Source: Actinopolymorpha rutila (GTDB lineage Bacteria; Actinomycetota; Actinomycetes; Propionibacteriales; Actinopolymorphaceae). Taken from it: a DNA stretch of 64,000 bases. The DNA lies in assembly GCF_013407855.1 (NCBI RefSeq), contig NZ_JACBZH010000001.1, forward strand, positions 3,782,001 through 3,846,000, given 5' to 3'. Shown here piece by piece: positions 8,523-16,421 of the stretch (position 1 is the first letter of the stretch; each line of letters opens with the position of its first letter). Below the pieces are notes generated by a model, which worked only from the letters and a program-made list of their open reading frames with translations, had not been told where the DNA came from and searched no databases. A program made the translations under genes and the position numbers.

Positions 8523-8693
8523 TTCCGGCTGACACCGGCGTACGACACCTTCTCGCCACGCATCGGCGCGGACACCCGTGCGGGCCTGCTGGCCTGCTGG
8601 CACGAAGCGGTGGAGCGTTCCCGCCACCGGGCCGGCCGACCAGCCGATGCGGACCGGCGGGCGGCCCCGGCGGAGGAGGTCAGTTCGGGTTGA
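8520..8693 (+). pseudogene. C-terminal remnant of an FGGY-type carbohydrate kinase
   Basis: A 57-codon open frame without a start, preceded by an in-frame stop at 8517 and ending at TGA 8691-8693. It reads FRLTPAYDTFSPRIGADT then RAGLLACWHEAVERSRHRA. The spacing of the final acidic/Arg helix and the W-x-x-AV-x-R ending resemble the C-terminus of glycerol-kinase-like FGGY kinases. All upstream domains are missing. It stands head to head with the beheaded LacI remnant, so one deletion could have removed both 5' ends. The assignment rests on a short stretch. Confidence 0.45.
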
Positions 8694-8714
8694 TCCCCGG
8701 CGACCGGGGCCGGC

Positions 8715-9494
8715 TCACCGGTCGGTCCCGCCTCGCGCGGCGGCCAGGTGTGCGCGGGCCGCCAGCTCCAGATGCATCAGGTCGGAGGCGACGCTGGCGA
8801 AGGTGAATCCCTCGGCCAGCCGCTTCGCGGCCACCTCACCGTCGTGGGTGTGGATTCCGGCCGCCACACCTGCGGCCCGCGCGGCGTCGCCGACAGCCCG
8901 CAACGCCGACTCGAACTCACCGGAGACCGCGGGGTCACCCGGGAACGCTCCCCCGATCCCCAGGACGAGATCCGACGGCCCGACGTAGACACCGTCCAGG
9001 CCGGGCGTACGGCAGATCGCCTCGACGTTCTCCAGTCCCTCGCGGGTCTCGATCATCGCGAACACCAGGGTGCTCGCGTCCGCCTCCGACGGACGCGGAC
9101 CGATCCGCAGACCCGACCGCATCGGTCCGTACGAACGCCTGCCCACCGGCGGATAGCGCGTGGCGCTCACAGCACCGGCCGCCTCGGCCGGTGTGTTCAC
9201 CAACGGGACGATCACCCCGGCCGCGCCGGCGTCGAGCGCGCGCCCGATAGGCGTCAGGTGGTTGTCCTCCACCCGGACCATTCCGACCGCCTGCGCGCCG
9301 GCGTCGACGGCCATCAGCCCGTTGAGGATCCCGGAGTATCCGATCAGGCCGTGCTGTGCGTCGAGCACGACATAGTCGTAACCGAGCCGGCCGATGCGTT
9401 CGGTCGCCACCGGCGCGTCCATGGCCGACCAATAGCCGATCGCCCTTTCCCGCCTACGGATCCTGGCGGCGAACTCCGTCGCAAGACCACTCAC
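8715..9494 (-). CDS. HpcH/HpaI aldolase family protein
   Basis: A 259-residue class II pyruvate-type aldolase. It has the TIM-barrel signatures YVVLDAQHGLIGYSG (catalytic base region), VRVEDN, GAAGVIVPLVNTPAEA, MIETREGLENVEAI (metal-binding Glu) and GVYVGPSDLVLGIG. It should cleave or form 2-keto-3-deoxy acids with pyruvate or a short aldehyde. The GTG at 9494 was chosen because GAGGAG lies 7 nt upstream; the longer frame adds unrelated residues. The adjacent kinase and regulator remnants suggest it once belonged to a sugar-acid or polyol locus. Confidence 0.85.
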   Translation of the reverse strand: MSGLATEFAARIRRRERAIGYWSAMDAPVATERIGRLGYDYVVLDAQHGLIGYSGILNGLMAVDAGAQAVGMVRVEDNHLTPIGRALDAGAAGVIVPLVNTPAEAAGAVSATRYPPVGRRSYGPMRSGLRIGPRPSEADASTLVFAMIETREGLENVEAICRTPGLDGVYVGPSDLVLGIGGAFPGDPAVSGEFESALRAVGDAARAAGVAAGIHTHDGEVAAKRLAEGFTFASVASDLMHLELAARAHLAAARGGTDR

Positions 9495-9802
9495 CGAACC
9501 ACTCCTCGCCCATGTAGTGGCCGACGGGACCCGCGATGTCGACCGATCGAACGTCTCGGTACGCCAATCCAACCAGGCTTGGCTTTCGGCTGTCACCCGA
9601 TGTCCGTCTGCAGCAAGGCCGTTCCCGGCAGGTGGGTCACCGTGATGGTTTCGTCGTCGATTCGTGCAGGCTCCTCGAAGTTGATCGTACGAGCGGTACT
9701 ACTTGGCCGACGTCGTCGCAAGCTCCGGTTGACGTCCAATCTTCTTGTGGGTAAGGGGTTTCCCGCGAGCAGTAGTGGATCTTGTTCGGTAAAATCGAAC
9801 GC
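9495..9802. other. Intergenic region with a possible short gene remnant
   Basis: 308 bp between the aldolase and the DUF222 gene. A minus-strand open frame ending at a stop at 9593-9595 has a protein-like tail (ARIDDETITVTHLPGTALL) without a plausible start. It may be the end of a lost gene, but I cannot assign a family. GTTCG and CGAAC (9784-9800, 7 nt apart) form a small inverted repeat next to the following start. Nothing else is seen. Confidence 0.35.
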
Positions 9803-11706
9803 ATGAGCGACGGCGGTGAGTGCTTCGGCGACCACCTGGGCGAACAGCCTGGGGGTCGTCGGGTGCTGCCTGCTGGGTTCGCTGATCTGCCGGGCGGGCC
9901 GGAGTTGGCGGCGGCGGTGGCTTCGGTCGACGTCCGTGAGTGCAACGGGTGGGAGCTGGAGGAGCTGATCAAGGCCCAGCGGCGGTTGATCTGCTGGTTG
10001 GATGCTGAGTGTCTGGCGGCGGTGAACGAGCTGACCTACGCGGAGCCCGGCATGCGTGATGAGCCGGCCGGGCGGACCGTCACGCCGGACCCGATGACCC
10101 CGGAGGTGTTGGAGCCGTTGCTGGGGTGGACCGGCTACCGGGCGCACCAGTACGTGTCTTTGGCCGGCACCCTGCCCCGGCTTCCGCGGGTACGTGAGGC
10201 ACTCGCGACCGGCGGGCTGGAGCTCAACGAGGTCCGCACCATCGTCGACCGGATCACCGACGCCAAACCCGACCTGTGGGGTGGCATCGAGGACGCCATC
10301 TTCCCCAAGGTGCTCGACGTGCGCGGAGGGCTACTGCGGGCGAAGGTCGAGGCAGAGGTCCTCAAAGCCGACCCCGACGCAGCATTGAAGCGGCATCGGG
10401 CCGCGCGGACCGGGCGGAACGTGGCGATGTGGCCCGCCGTCGACGGAGTCGCCGACCTCGCCATCCGCGGACTGTCCGCCGACCAGGCCGCCGAAGCGTA
10501 CGGCTACATCGACGCCATCGCCCGCGCGGTCAAGTCCACCGGCGACTCCCGCACCCTCAGCCAACTCCGCGCCGACGTCGCCGCCGCCCTGCTCACAGGC
10601 ACCGCCCACATCACCGACTGCTCCGTCTCCACCGCCACCGCCAACCACAATGAGCAGGAGCTGACCGAGCAGGACGACCAGGACGAAAGCGAGCGAGCCG
10701 AAGGTGAGTCCGAGCGGGAACCGGACGAGCAGGCACGGGGTGAAACCGAGCAGGGTCAGGATCACGGCGAGCAGGGCCCCTGCGCCGTGCACCGGTACCC
10801 CGACCACGACCTGCACAGCGCAGACTGTGACTGCAGCGACTGCGCTCCCGCCGGGACCGGAAACACCACGCCCCACTACACCCCCTGCCACTGCTCCACC
10901 GCCCACGACACCGCCGCCCACGACGCTGCCGCCCACGCCGCAACCCCCAACAAAGGTCACCCTGCCGCGGGGCAGATCCCGCAGCAGAATCGGCGACCCG
11001 ACGAGCCGACCGACCCACCACCCGACGAGCCGACCGACCCACCACCCGACGAGGTGACCGACCCACCACCGGGCGGGACAACACGGCCGCAACCTTCGCC
11101 GCCCTGTCTTCCTCGCAGCCGAGCTGGGGCGGGATACGAACGCGGGCGAAGATCCAGCTGAACATCCCGCTCACCACCCTGATGGGACTGTCCACCCAGC
11201 CCGGTGAACTCGGCGGGTTCGGGCCCGTCATCACCGAAGTCGCCGCAAGGCTGGTCGCGAACAACCTCACCAACCCCGAAGCCCGCTTCACCGTCGGAGT
11301 CACCCACCCGGTCACCGGACGCCTACTCCACCTGCATCCCATCCCGGCCAGGTTCCTGCGCGGACTACAGGCAGAACTCGTACACGCCCGCGACCAGCGC
11401 TGCGTATGGACCACCTGCCGCAGACCCGCAGCAACCTGCCACCTCGACCACAACACCGAACACGCCGACGGCGGGGAAACCGCCGTGGACAACATCGCAC
11501 CCCTGTGCCCCCGGCACCACAAGGCCAAGACCGAGAGGGACTGGAAACTCCAACAGACCGGCCCCGGCGAACACGCCCTCACCGACCCCTACGGCCGGCA
11601 CCACCGAAGCGGAGCACCCACCCTCACCGACCCTGCACCAGCCGGCGACGAGCCCGTGCCCACCGCGACAACGAAGCCGGCCGCAGATGACCTGCCACCG
11701 TTCTGA
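9803..11706 (+). pseudogene. DUF222 / HNH endonuclease (13E12 type) split by a frameshift
   Basis: The first frame (ATG 9803 to stop 11161) encodes the DUF222 domain: VRECNGWELEELIKAQRRL, MTPEVLEPLLGWT, TLPRLPRVREAL, IDAIARAVKST. An acidic stretch and a Cys/His-rich, Pro-rich segment follow. The HNH nuclease domain is in another frame, visibly open from about 11080: KIQLNIPLTTLMGLST, then CVWTTCRRPAATCHLDH...ADGG...N...LCPRHHKAKTERDW, with the HNH Cys and His residues intact, ending at 11706. A net shift between about 11048 and 11085, next to 24-bp tandem repeats, separates the two halves. It may be a recent mutation, programmed frameshifting or a sequencing error. ATG 9803 was preferred over TTG 9782. 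These proteins are repeated in many actinobacterial genomes; their role is unknown. Confidence 0.8.
11000..11071. repeat. 24-bp tandem repeat, three copies
   Basis: The unit starts GACGAGCCGACCGACCCACC and recurs at 11000-11023, 11024-11047 and (diverged) 11048-11071. It encodes DEPTDPPP in the first DUF222 frame. The unit is a multiple of three, so copy change alone keeps the frame. The frameshift that splits the gene lies at or just after the last copy. Confidence 0.9.
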
Positions 11707-11725
11707 GGACCGGTCACCGGCGAGT

Positions 11726-12682
11726 TCACCGGAGCGCGGTCGCGGCTCCCGACGGGTCGATTCCGGTGCCGGCCAGGCAGGAATCGATGGCGGCAGCGTC
11801 GAACTGCCCGGTTCCCATCCCGCCGAGGAGATGCCAGGCCACCAGGACAAGCCGGAAGGCGCGCCGGAGTGGGGCGAGTGCCGCTTCTTCCGCGTCACTC
11901 AACGGCCACCCCTGGCGACGCGCCTCGTCCACATAGCCGGGGAGGAGCGTCGGTGCCCGGTAGCAACGCGCACTGACGAGTTCGTACGGCCGGCTGCCCA
12001 GGTGGGCGACCGCGAAGTCGATGACGCCGACGAACCGGTCCCCGTCGTAGTGCACGTTCTGCTCGGCCAGGAAGTCCCCGTGGATCACGGTGGTCGGCAG
12101 TTCCGCCGTGCCGAGTGCGGCGAGTTCGTCAGTGACCGAAGTGGCAGCCACCTTCGCCCACTCGGCCAGCCGCGGATGCCGGGCGGAGATCTCGTCGAGT
12201 CCGGCGTCCCAGTCGACCGGGGTCATGACCGGGAGCCCAGGGTTCAGTGGTCGCCACCCGACTCGTTGCCCGAGACGCTCGCCGAGTGGTCGCAACGCGA
12301 CGTGGAGCCGGGCCAGGTCGGCGCCTCGTTGGCGCTGCTGTTGCGGAGTTTCCTGCGCCCGGGCTCGCCCCGGAACGTATCGGGTGAGGCAGTACCAGCG
12401 ACCGTCATGTTCGACCGGCGAGCCCAACGGCTCCGAGACGCACCAGCCCTGCCCAGCCAGAAACGTCAGGATCGTGTTCTCGTAGCGCAGATCCTCAGCG
12501 GTCGCTCCGGCGTGATAGCGACGAAGGACACAACGCTCCCCCGATCGCGGCCACACGTGCCAGTTCGCGTTGCCGTCCGCGCCGTGGTTGGCCGGGATCG
12601 CCTGGACTTCCGCACCTGTCAATCCCAGCTTGTCAAGGACATCTTGCGGTGCGCCTGGCACCGGTGCGGCCGGGGTCGTCAT
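11726..12682 (-). CDS. Aminoglycoside phosphotransferase (APH) family protein
   Basis: A 318-residue APH/choline-kinase fold protein. The N-lobe has WPRSGERCVLRRY, with the ATP-site Arg/Lys strand. The catalytic loop is VIHGDFLAEQNVHYD (Brenner motif HxDxxxxN, with His-Gly-Asp here) and the metal-binding segment is GVIDFAVAH. Substrates of this family range from antibiotics to sugars and homoserine; nothing here fixes it. Its ATG overlaps the stop of cobQ by ATGA, so it is the last gene of a three-gene operon. Confidence 0.82.
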   Translation of the reverse strand: MTTPAAPVPGAPQDVLDKLGLTGAEVQAIPANHGADGNANWHVWPRSGERCVLRRYHAGATAEDLRYENTILTFLAGQGWCVSEPLGSPVEHDGRWYCLTRYVPGRARAQETPQQQRQRGADLARLHVALRPLGERLGQRVGWRPLNPGLPVMTPVDWDAGLDEISARHPRLAEWAKVAATSVTDELAALGTAELPTTVIHGDFLAEQNVHYDGDRFVGVIDFAVAHLGSRPYELVSARCYRAPTLLPGYVDEARRQGWPLSDAEEAALAPLRRAFRLVLVAWHLLGGMGTGQFDAAAIDSCLAGTGIDPSGAATALR

Positions 12683-14175
12683 GCCAGCGAACCCTTCACC
12701 ACCGGAAGGTTCGCGGGCGATCCGTCCTCGACCAGCCGCACGATGGCGTCCAGGTCGAGGTGTTCCTCCACAGCGTCGGCGAGGTCGTCGATTCGTCGTT
12801 CGCGCGCCGCGGTGAAGCTGACCTCCCCCGGCACAACCTCCAGGCCGAGCACGGACGCGACCTCACTCAGCCAGGCACGGCGGAACGCGTCCCCTTCCAG
12901 GCTGCCGTGCCACATGGTCCCGAACACCGAGCCGCGGCGAGCACCGCCGAGGAACGGTTCGTCGGCGCCGAGCAGGACCCGGCCATGGTGGATCTCGTAA
13001 CCGCCGGTCGGTGCGCCGAGCGCCTCGCCGGTCGGCGACCGGAGCACCTTGTCGGGCCTGAAGTCGGTACGTACGTCGAGCAGGCCGAGCCCTTCGGCAC
13101 ACGCACCGGCCGGCCCCTCGACGCCGTCGGGGTCGCGCACCTCGCGGCCGAGCATCTGGAATCCTCCGCAGATGCCCAGCACCACCCCACCGCGGGCGGC
13201 ATGGGCGACGATCGCCTCGGCCAGCCCTCGCTGCCGCAGCCAGGCCAGGTCGGAGAGCGTGGCCCGCGTGCCCGGGAGCACCACGACGTCCGGCGAACCC
13301 ATCCCTCGCGCGTCGTGCACGAACTCCACGTCCAGGCCGGGCTCCAGGCACAACGCGTCGACGTCGGTGAAGTTGCTGATCCGCGGCAGGATCACCACCG
13401 CGACCCGCAACCGCTGACCAGCGGCCGTGACGTCCGGACGAGGGCGGGACTCCAGCGCGAGGGCGTCCTCGGAGTCCAGCCACAGTCCCTGCTGCCAGGG
13501 CAGTACGCCGAGCACCGGTCGCCCGGTCAGCTCCTCCAGGCTGTCCAGCCCTGGCCGCAGCAGTCCGACGTCGCCGCGGAACTTGTTCACCACGAACCCG
13601 CACATCAGCGCCTGGTCGTCCGGCTCCAGCAGAGCCAAGGTGCCGTACATCGACGCGAACACCCCGCCCCGGTCGATGTCGCCCACCAGGATCGTCGGGA
13701 CGCGGCCGTGCCGGGCGAGCCCCATGTTCACGTAGTCGAACCGGCGCAGGTTGATCTCCGCCGGGCTGCCGGCGCCCTCGCACACCACGACGTCGTAGCG
13801 CGTCCGCAGGTCGTCGAACGCGTCGAAGGCAGCCCGGGCCAGCGCACCTCTCCCACCGAGGAAGTCCGACGCGTCCAGAGTGCCGTACGGCTGGCCCATC
13901 ACCACCACGTGGCTCCGCAGATCACTGCCGGGCTTGAGGAGTACGGGGTTCATGGCCGCCTCCGGCTCGGCGCCGGCGGCCACCGCCTGCACCCACTGAG
14001 CGCGGCCGATCTCCGCGCCCCCGGCGGTGACCATCGAGTTGTTGGACATGTTCTGCGCCTTGAACGGCGCTACCTGGTAACCCCGCCGGCGCAACGCCCG
14101 GCACAGAGCCGTGGTGACGACGGTCTTGCCCGCGTCGGACGTCGTACCTGCCACAAGGAGGCCCCTGCCTGTCAC
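12679..14175 (-). CDS. cobQ: Cobyric acid synthase
   Basis: 498 residues, full length for CobQ/CbiP. It amidates side chains b, d, e and g of adenosylcobyrinic acid a,c-diamide using glutamine and ATP. The N-terminal dethiobiotin-synthetase-like ATPase domain has GTTSDAGKT and the family motif FKAQNMSNNS, then CEGAGSPAEINL. The C-terminal type 1 glutaminase domain has the nucleophile Cys in LGICGGFQMLG (C336) and the partner His in GYEIHHGR. It starts with GTG, overlapping the stop of the upstream membrane protein gene (GTGA). No other cobalamin gene is in the window, which is unusual. Confidence 0.95.
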   Translation of the reverse strand: MTGRGLLVAGTTSDAGKTVVTTALCRALRRRGYQVAPFKAQNMSNNSMVTAGGAEIGRAQWVQAVAAGAEPEAAMNPVLLKPGSDLRSHVVVMGQPYGTLDASDFLGGRGALARAAFDAFDDLRTRYDVVVCEGAGSPAEINLRRFDYVNMGLARHGRVPTILVGDIDRGGVFASMYGTLALLEPDDQALMCGFVVNKFRGDVGLLRPGLDSLEELTGRPVLGVLPWQQGLWLDSEDALALESRPRPDVTAAGQRLRVAVVILPRISNFTDVDALCLEPGLDVEFVHDARGMGSPDVVVLPGTRATLSDLAWLRQRGLAEAIVAHAARGGVVLGICGGFQMLGREVRDPDGVEGPAGACAEGLGLLDVRTDFRPDKVLRSPTGEALGAPTGGYEIHHGRVLLGADEPFLGGARRGSVFGTMWHGSLEGDAFRRAWLSEVASVLGLEVVPGEVSFTAARERRIDDLADAVEEHLDLDAIVRLVEDGSPANLPVVKGSLA

Positions 14176-15086
14176 CCGCCGAGGATGTCATGCCGACGAG
14201 GCGGGCGTGACGTGAGGACCCGATCGCCGGCCTCGGTCTCCGGTTCGGGATCGGGTTCGGCCCAGACCTCCGCGACCTTCTGCGTGATCCAGTAGAACGT
14301 GAACCCGGCGATCACGATGGACTCCTCCACGAAGACCCAGTGCTCCATGGCGCCCCGCTTCCCTGCGATCCAGACGGTCGCCATGGCGAGCAGCGCGAGC
14401 GCGAGGATCCCCCAGTACCAGACGCGCTTCCCTCCTTGACGACCAAGATGCAAGCCCGAGTTGACGATGACGATGATCAGCCCCACGAACAACACCAGGG
14501 CGGACCAGCCGTGCCCCATCCGCAGGAAGGTGGCCCGCTCAGCGAGGAAGCAGACCACCAACAGCACGTACCCGATCGTGAGCACGTGGAGCGCGATCCT
14601 CGCGTGCCGGTCACCCGCGTGCGCCAGGACCCCACGCGTCGTACCCAGGATCGGTGCGAGGTAGGCGACCACCAGGCCCAGACCGCCGACGAACAGCACC
14701 GCCGCCACGTTCGCCGCGATCGTCGAGGACGGGATGTCGCAGAAGGCGCGGTGCGGATCACACTCGGCCTCGCCGCGGCTGGTGGGTACGAACGCCACCA
14801 GGAACGCCAGGAAACCCGCCGCGTTCAGCGTCACGTCCTCGAACCCGGTGCGTCCGGGATAGATGATCAGGCACGAGCCCAGCGAACACAGGCAGGCGAT
14901 GAACACCGCGTGCGCGGGCGTGTAGTAGTAGGCGCTGACCGAGTCCAGCAGCGAGCCGTACCGCAGCCACTCCAGGGTGATGGCGGCTGCCAGCAGCAAC
15001 ACCAGCAGGACCATTCCGAGCCGAAGGTAGAGATCGGTACGCCGTACCAGCTGACGAGCGCCGGTGGCGGTGGGATCGGTTGTCAT
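14172..15086 (-). CDS. Multi-pass membrane protein of unknown function
   Basis: 304 residues from the ATG at 15086, with about eight predicted transmembrane segments (for example LGMVLLVLLLAAAITL, AVFIACLCSLGSCLIIY, HVLTIGYVLLVVCFLAE, WSALVLFVGLIIVIVNSG). The segment SVSAYYYTPAHAVFIA and the ending FVEESIVIAGFTFYWITQKVAE are the most characteristic parts. It resembles uncharacterised actinobacterial membrane proteins; I recognise no transporter or enzyme signature. It is the first gene of the operon with cobQ and the phosphotransferase, overlapping cobQ by 4 bp. A role linked to corrinoids is only a guess from position. The open frame continues upstream into non-membrane sequence and was not used. 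Confidence 0.7.
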   Translation of the reverse strand: MTTDPTATGARQLVRRTDLYLRLGMVLLVLLLAAAITLEWLRYGSLLDSVSAYYYTPAHAVFIACLCSLGSCLIIYPGRTGFEDVTLNAAGFLAFLVAFVPTSRGEAECDPHRAFCDIPSSTIAANVAAVLFVGGLGLVVAYLAPILGTTRGVLAHAGDRHARIALHVLTIGYVLLVVCFLAERATFLRMGHGWSALVLFVGLIIVIVNSGLHLGRQGGKRVWYWGILALALLAMATVWIAGKRGAMEHWVFVEESIVIAGFTFYWITQKVAEVWAEPDPEPETEAGDRVLTSRPPRRHDILGG

Positions 15087-15277
15087 CTCGCACACCCCCT
15101 CGGGGCCGCGCACGCCACTCAGCGGCGGCCCCACCTGCCCGCGAGGATGAGCGTGCGGCAGGCGACCGTCAAGAGGTGTGCCGGGCGACGGAACCGAGCT
15201 TTCCCGGACCGTTAGCACCGCGTGCCGAAACCGAGATGTGCCGCCCGACGGGTCCTCCGGGCGGAGCGCGCCGGAAC

Positions 15278-15790
15278 CTACTTGTCCGCCACGCCCAGCA
15301 GCCGGGCGTGCAGGCCGCGCACCTCGTCGGCGAGTTCGGGATCGGGGCCGGCGACCTGGATTCCCGGCGCGACGGTGGTGATCGGCAGCGGCGCGACGGG
15401 TGCCGGCGCCGCACCCCAACTCTTTCGCCAGCCGACCAGTTGCTCCGAACTCGTGGCGTAGACGATCCGGCCCAGGCCCACCCAGGCATGGGCGGCGCTG
15501 CACATCGGGCAGTGCTCGCCGGAGGTGTAGACCACACTGTCGCGCCGCTGCGCGGGTGAGAGGTTCGACGCCGCCCACCGGGCGATCTCGAACTCCGGAT
15601 GGCGGGTTTCGTCGCCGTCCTTGACGCGGTTGCGGTCGGCGAACCGAACGGTTCCCTGATCGTCGACGAGCACGGAACCGAACGGCTCGTCACCGTCGTC
15701 CAGTGCCTCCCGCGCGAGGTCGACGCAGCGCCGCAGGTGGCCGCGGTCCGCGGCGGTGAGTCCGGCGTCGTCGTGGTGTCCAGGCTCCAT
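15278..15790 (-). CDS. Cytidine/deoxycytidylate deaminase-family nucleoside deaminase
   Basis: A 170-residue zinc-dependent deaminase. The zinc site is RHPEFEIARW (His and catalytic Glu; the usual HAE is HPE here) and SGEHCPMCSAAHAW (two zinc Cys). FGSVLVDDQGTVR is the first beta hairpin of the fold. The family deaminates guanine, adenine in tRNA, cytosine or related bases. The length and the CPMC motif suit a guanine-deaminase-like free-base or nucleoside enzyme. The gene is monocistronic, between the membrane protein promoter region and the GrpB gene. Confidence 0.87.
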   Translation of the reverse strand: MEPGHHDDAGLTAADRGHLRRCVDLAREALDDGDEPFGSVLVDDQGTVRFADRNRVKDGDETRHPEFEIARWAASNLSPAQRRDSVVYTSGEHCPMCSAAHAWVGLGRIVYATSSEQLVGWRKSWGAAPAPVAPLPITTVAPGIQVAGPDPELADEVRGLHARLLGVADK

Positions 15791-15844
15791 GCCCGGCAGG
15801 CTAGCAGCGACTCGCGACGTGGAGTCCTGGCCGGCGAACTCCTG

Positions 15845-16405
15845 TCACCGGGGTAGCTCCTCGTGGGACGGAACCTGGTTGCCGGCGATGGATGCCCGCT
15901 CCGCATCGGTCAGCCCCGCCGCCGCCAGGATCCTCTGCACCATGTCGGTCTTCAGCCGGCCGTACTCGTCGATGTCGGCGGCGAGCGCACCGGCCTGCCG
16001 CTTGACCGCGGAGTACTCCTCCCGCAGCGCCGCGTCCGACCGGAGCACGTCGCGCAGGGCCAGGTGGTTGCGCAGGGACAGGCAGCCGTCCACGATCACG
16101 TAGGTGTGGGTGCCGGTCAGTCGATCCGGGGTCCTGAACGCCCACCGCTGCGGGATCCCCAGCTCCCCCAGCGGCACGAACCCCAGCGACACCAGGACCT
16201 CGCTCGCCGCCGCGACATGCGCCTCGTCGACGACGATGTCGCAGTCGATGACCGGCTTGGCCGCGAGTCCGGGCACCGACGTGCTGCCGACGTGCTCGAT
16301 GGCGACGAACGGAACCCCGGCCGCCGCCATCGCGGCTTCGTACTCGTCCCGCAGCGCCCGGAAGCGCTCGGGCCAGGCGGGGTCGTACTCCTCGACGATG
16401 ATCAC
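15845..16405 (-). CDS. GrpB/UPF0157 nucleotidyltransferase-like protein
   Basis: 186 residues with the GrpB signatures YDPAWPERFRALRDEY, EHVGSTSVPGLAAKPVIDCDIVV, and HLALRDVLRSDAALREEY. The family has a nucleotidyltransferase-like fold (the GSTSVPG and D-x-D positions are visible) but no proven activity. The start at 16405 gives the standard MIIVEEYDP opening. It lies 17 bp upstream of the end of the GH35 gene without overlap. Confidence 0.9.
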   Translation of the reverse strand: MIIVEEYDPAWPERFRALRDEYEAAMAAAGVPFVAIEHVGSTSVPGLAAKPVIDCDIVVDEAHVAAASEVLVSLGFVPLGELGIPQRWAFRTPDRLTGTHTYVIVDGCLSLRNHLALRDVLRSDAALREEYSAVKRQAGALAADIDEYGRLKTDMVQRILAAAGLTDAERASIAGNQVPSHEELPR

Positions 16406-16421
16406 CCGCCCACTGTAGGAG

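Noticed and set aside
9784..9800. GTTCG-n7-CGAAC as an SOS (LexA) box before the DUF222 gene
   Set aside because: The actinobacterial LexA box is CGAAC-n4-GTTCG; here the half-sites are in the opposite order and the spacing is 7.
11000..11071. 24-bp repeats as a CRISPR array
   Set aside because: The copies are directly adjacent with no spacers and encode an in-frame peptide repeat.
12649..14295. A 548-codon plus-strand frame over cobQ
   Set aside because: CobQ is certain on the other strand; the frame has no domain content.
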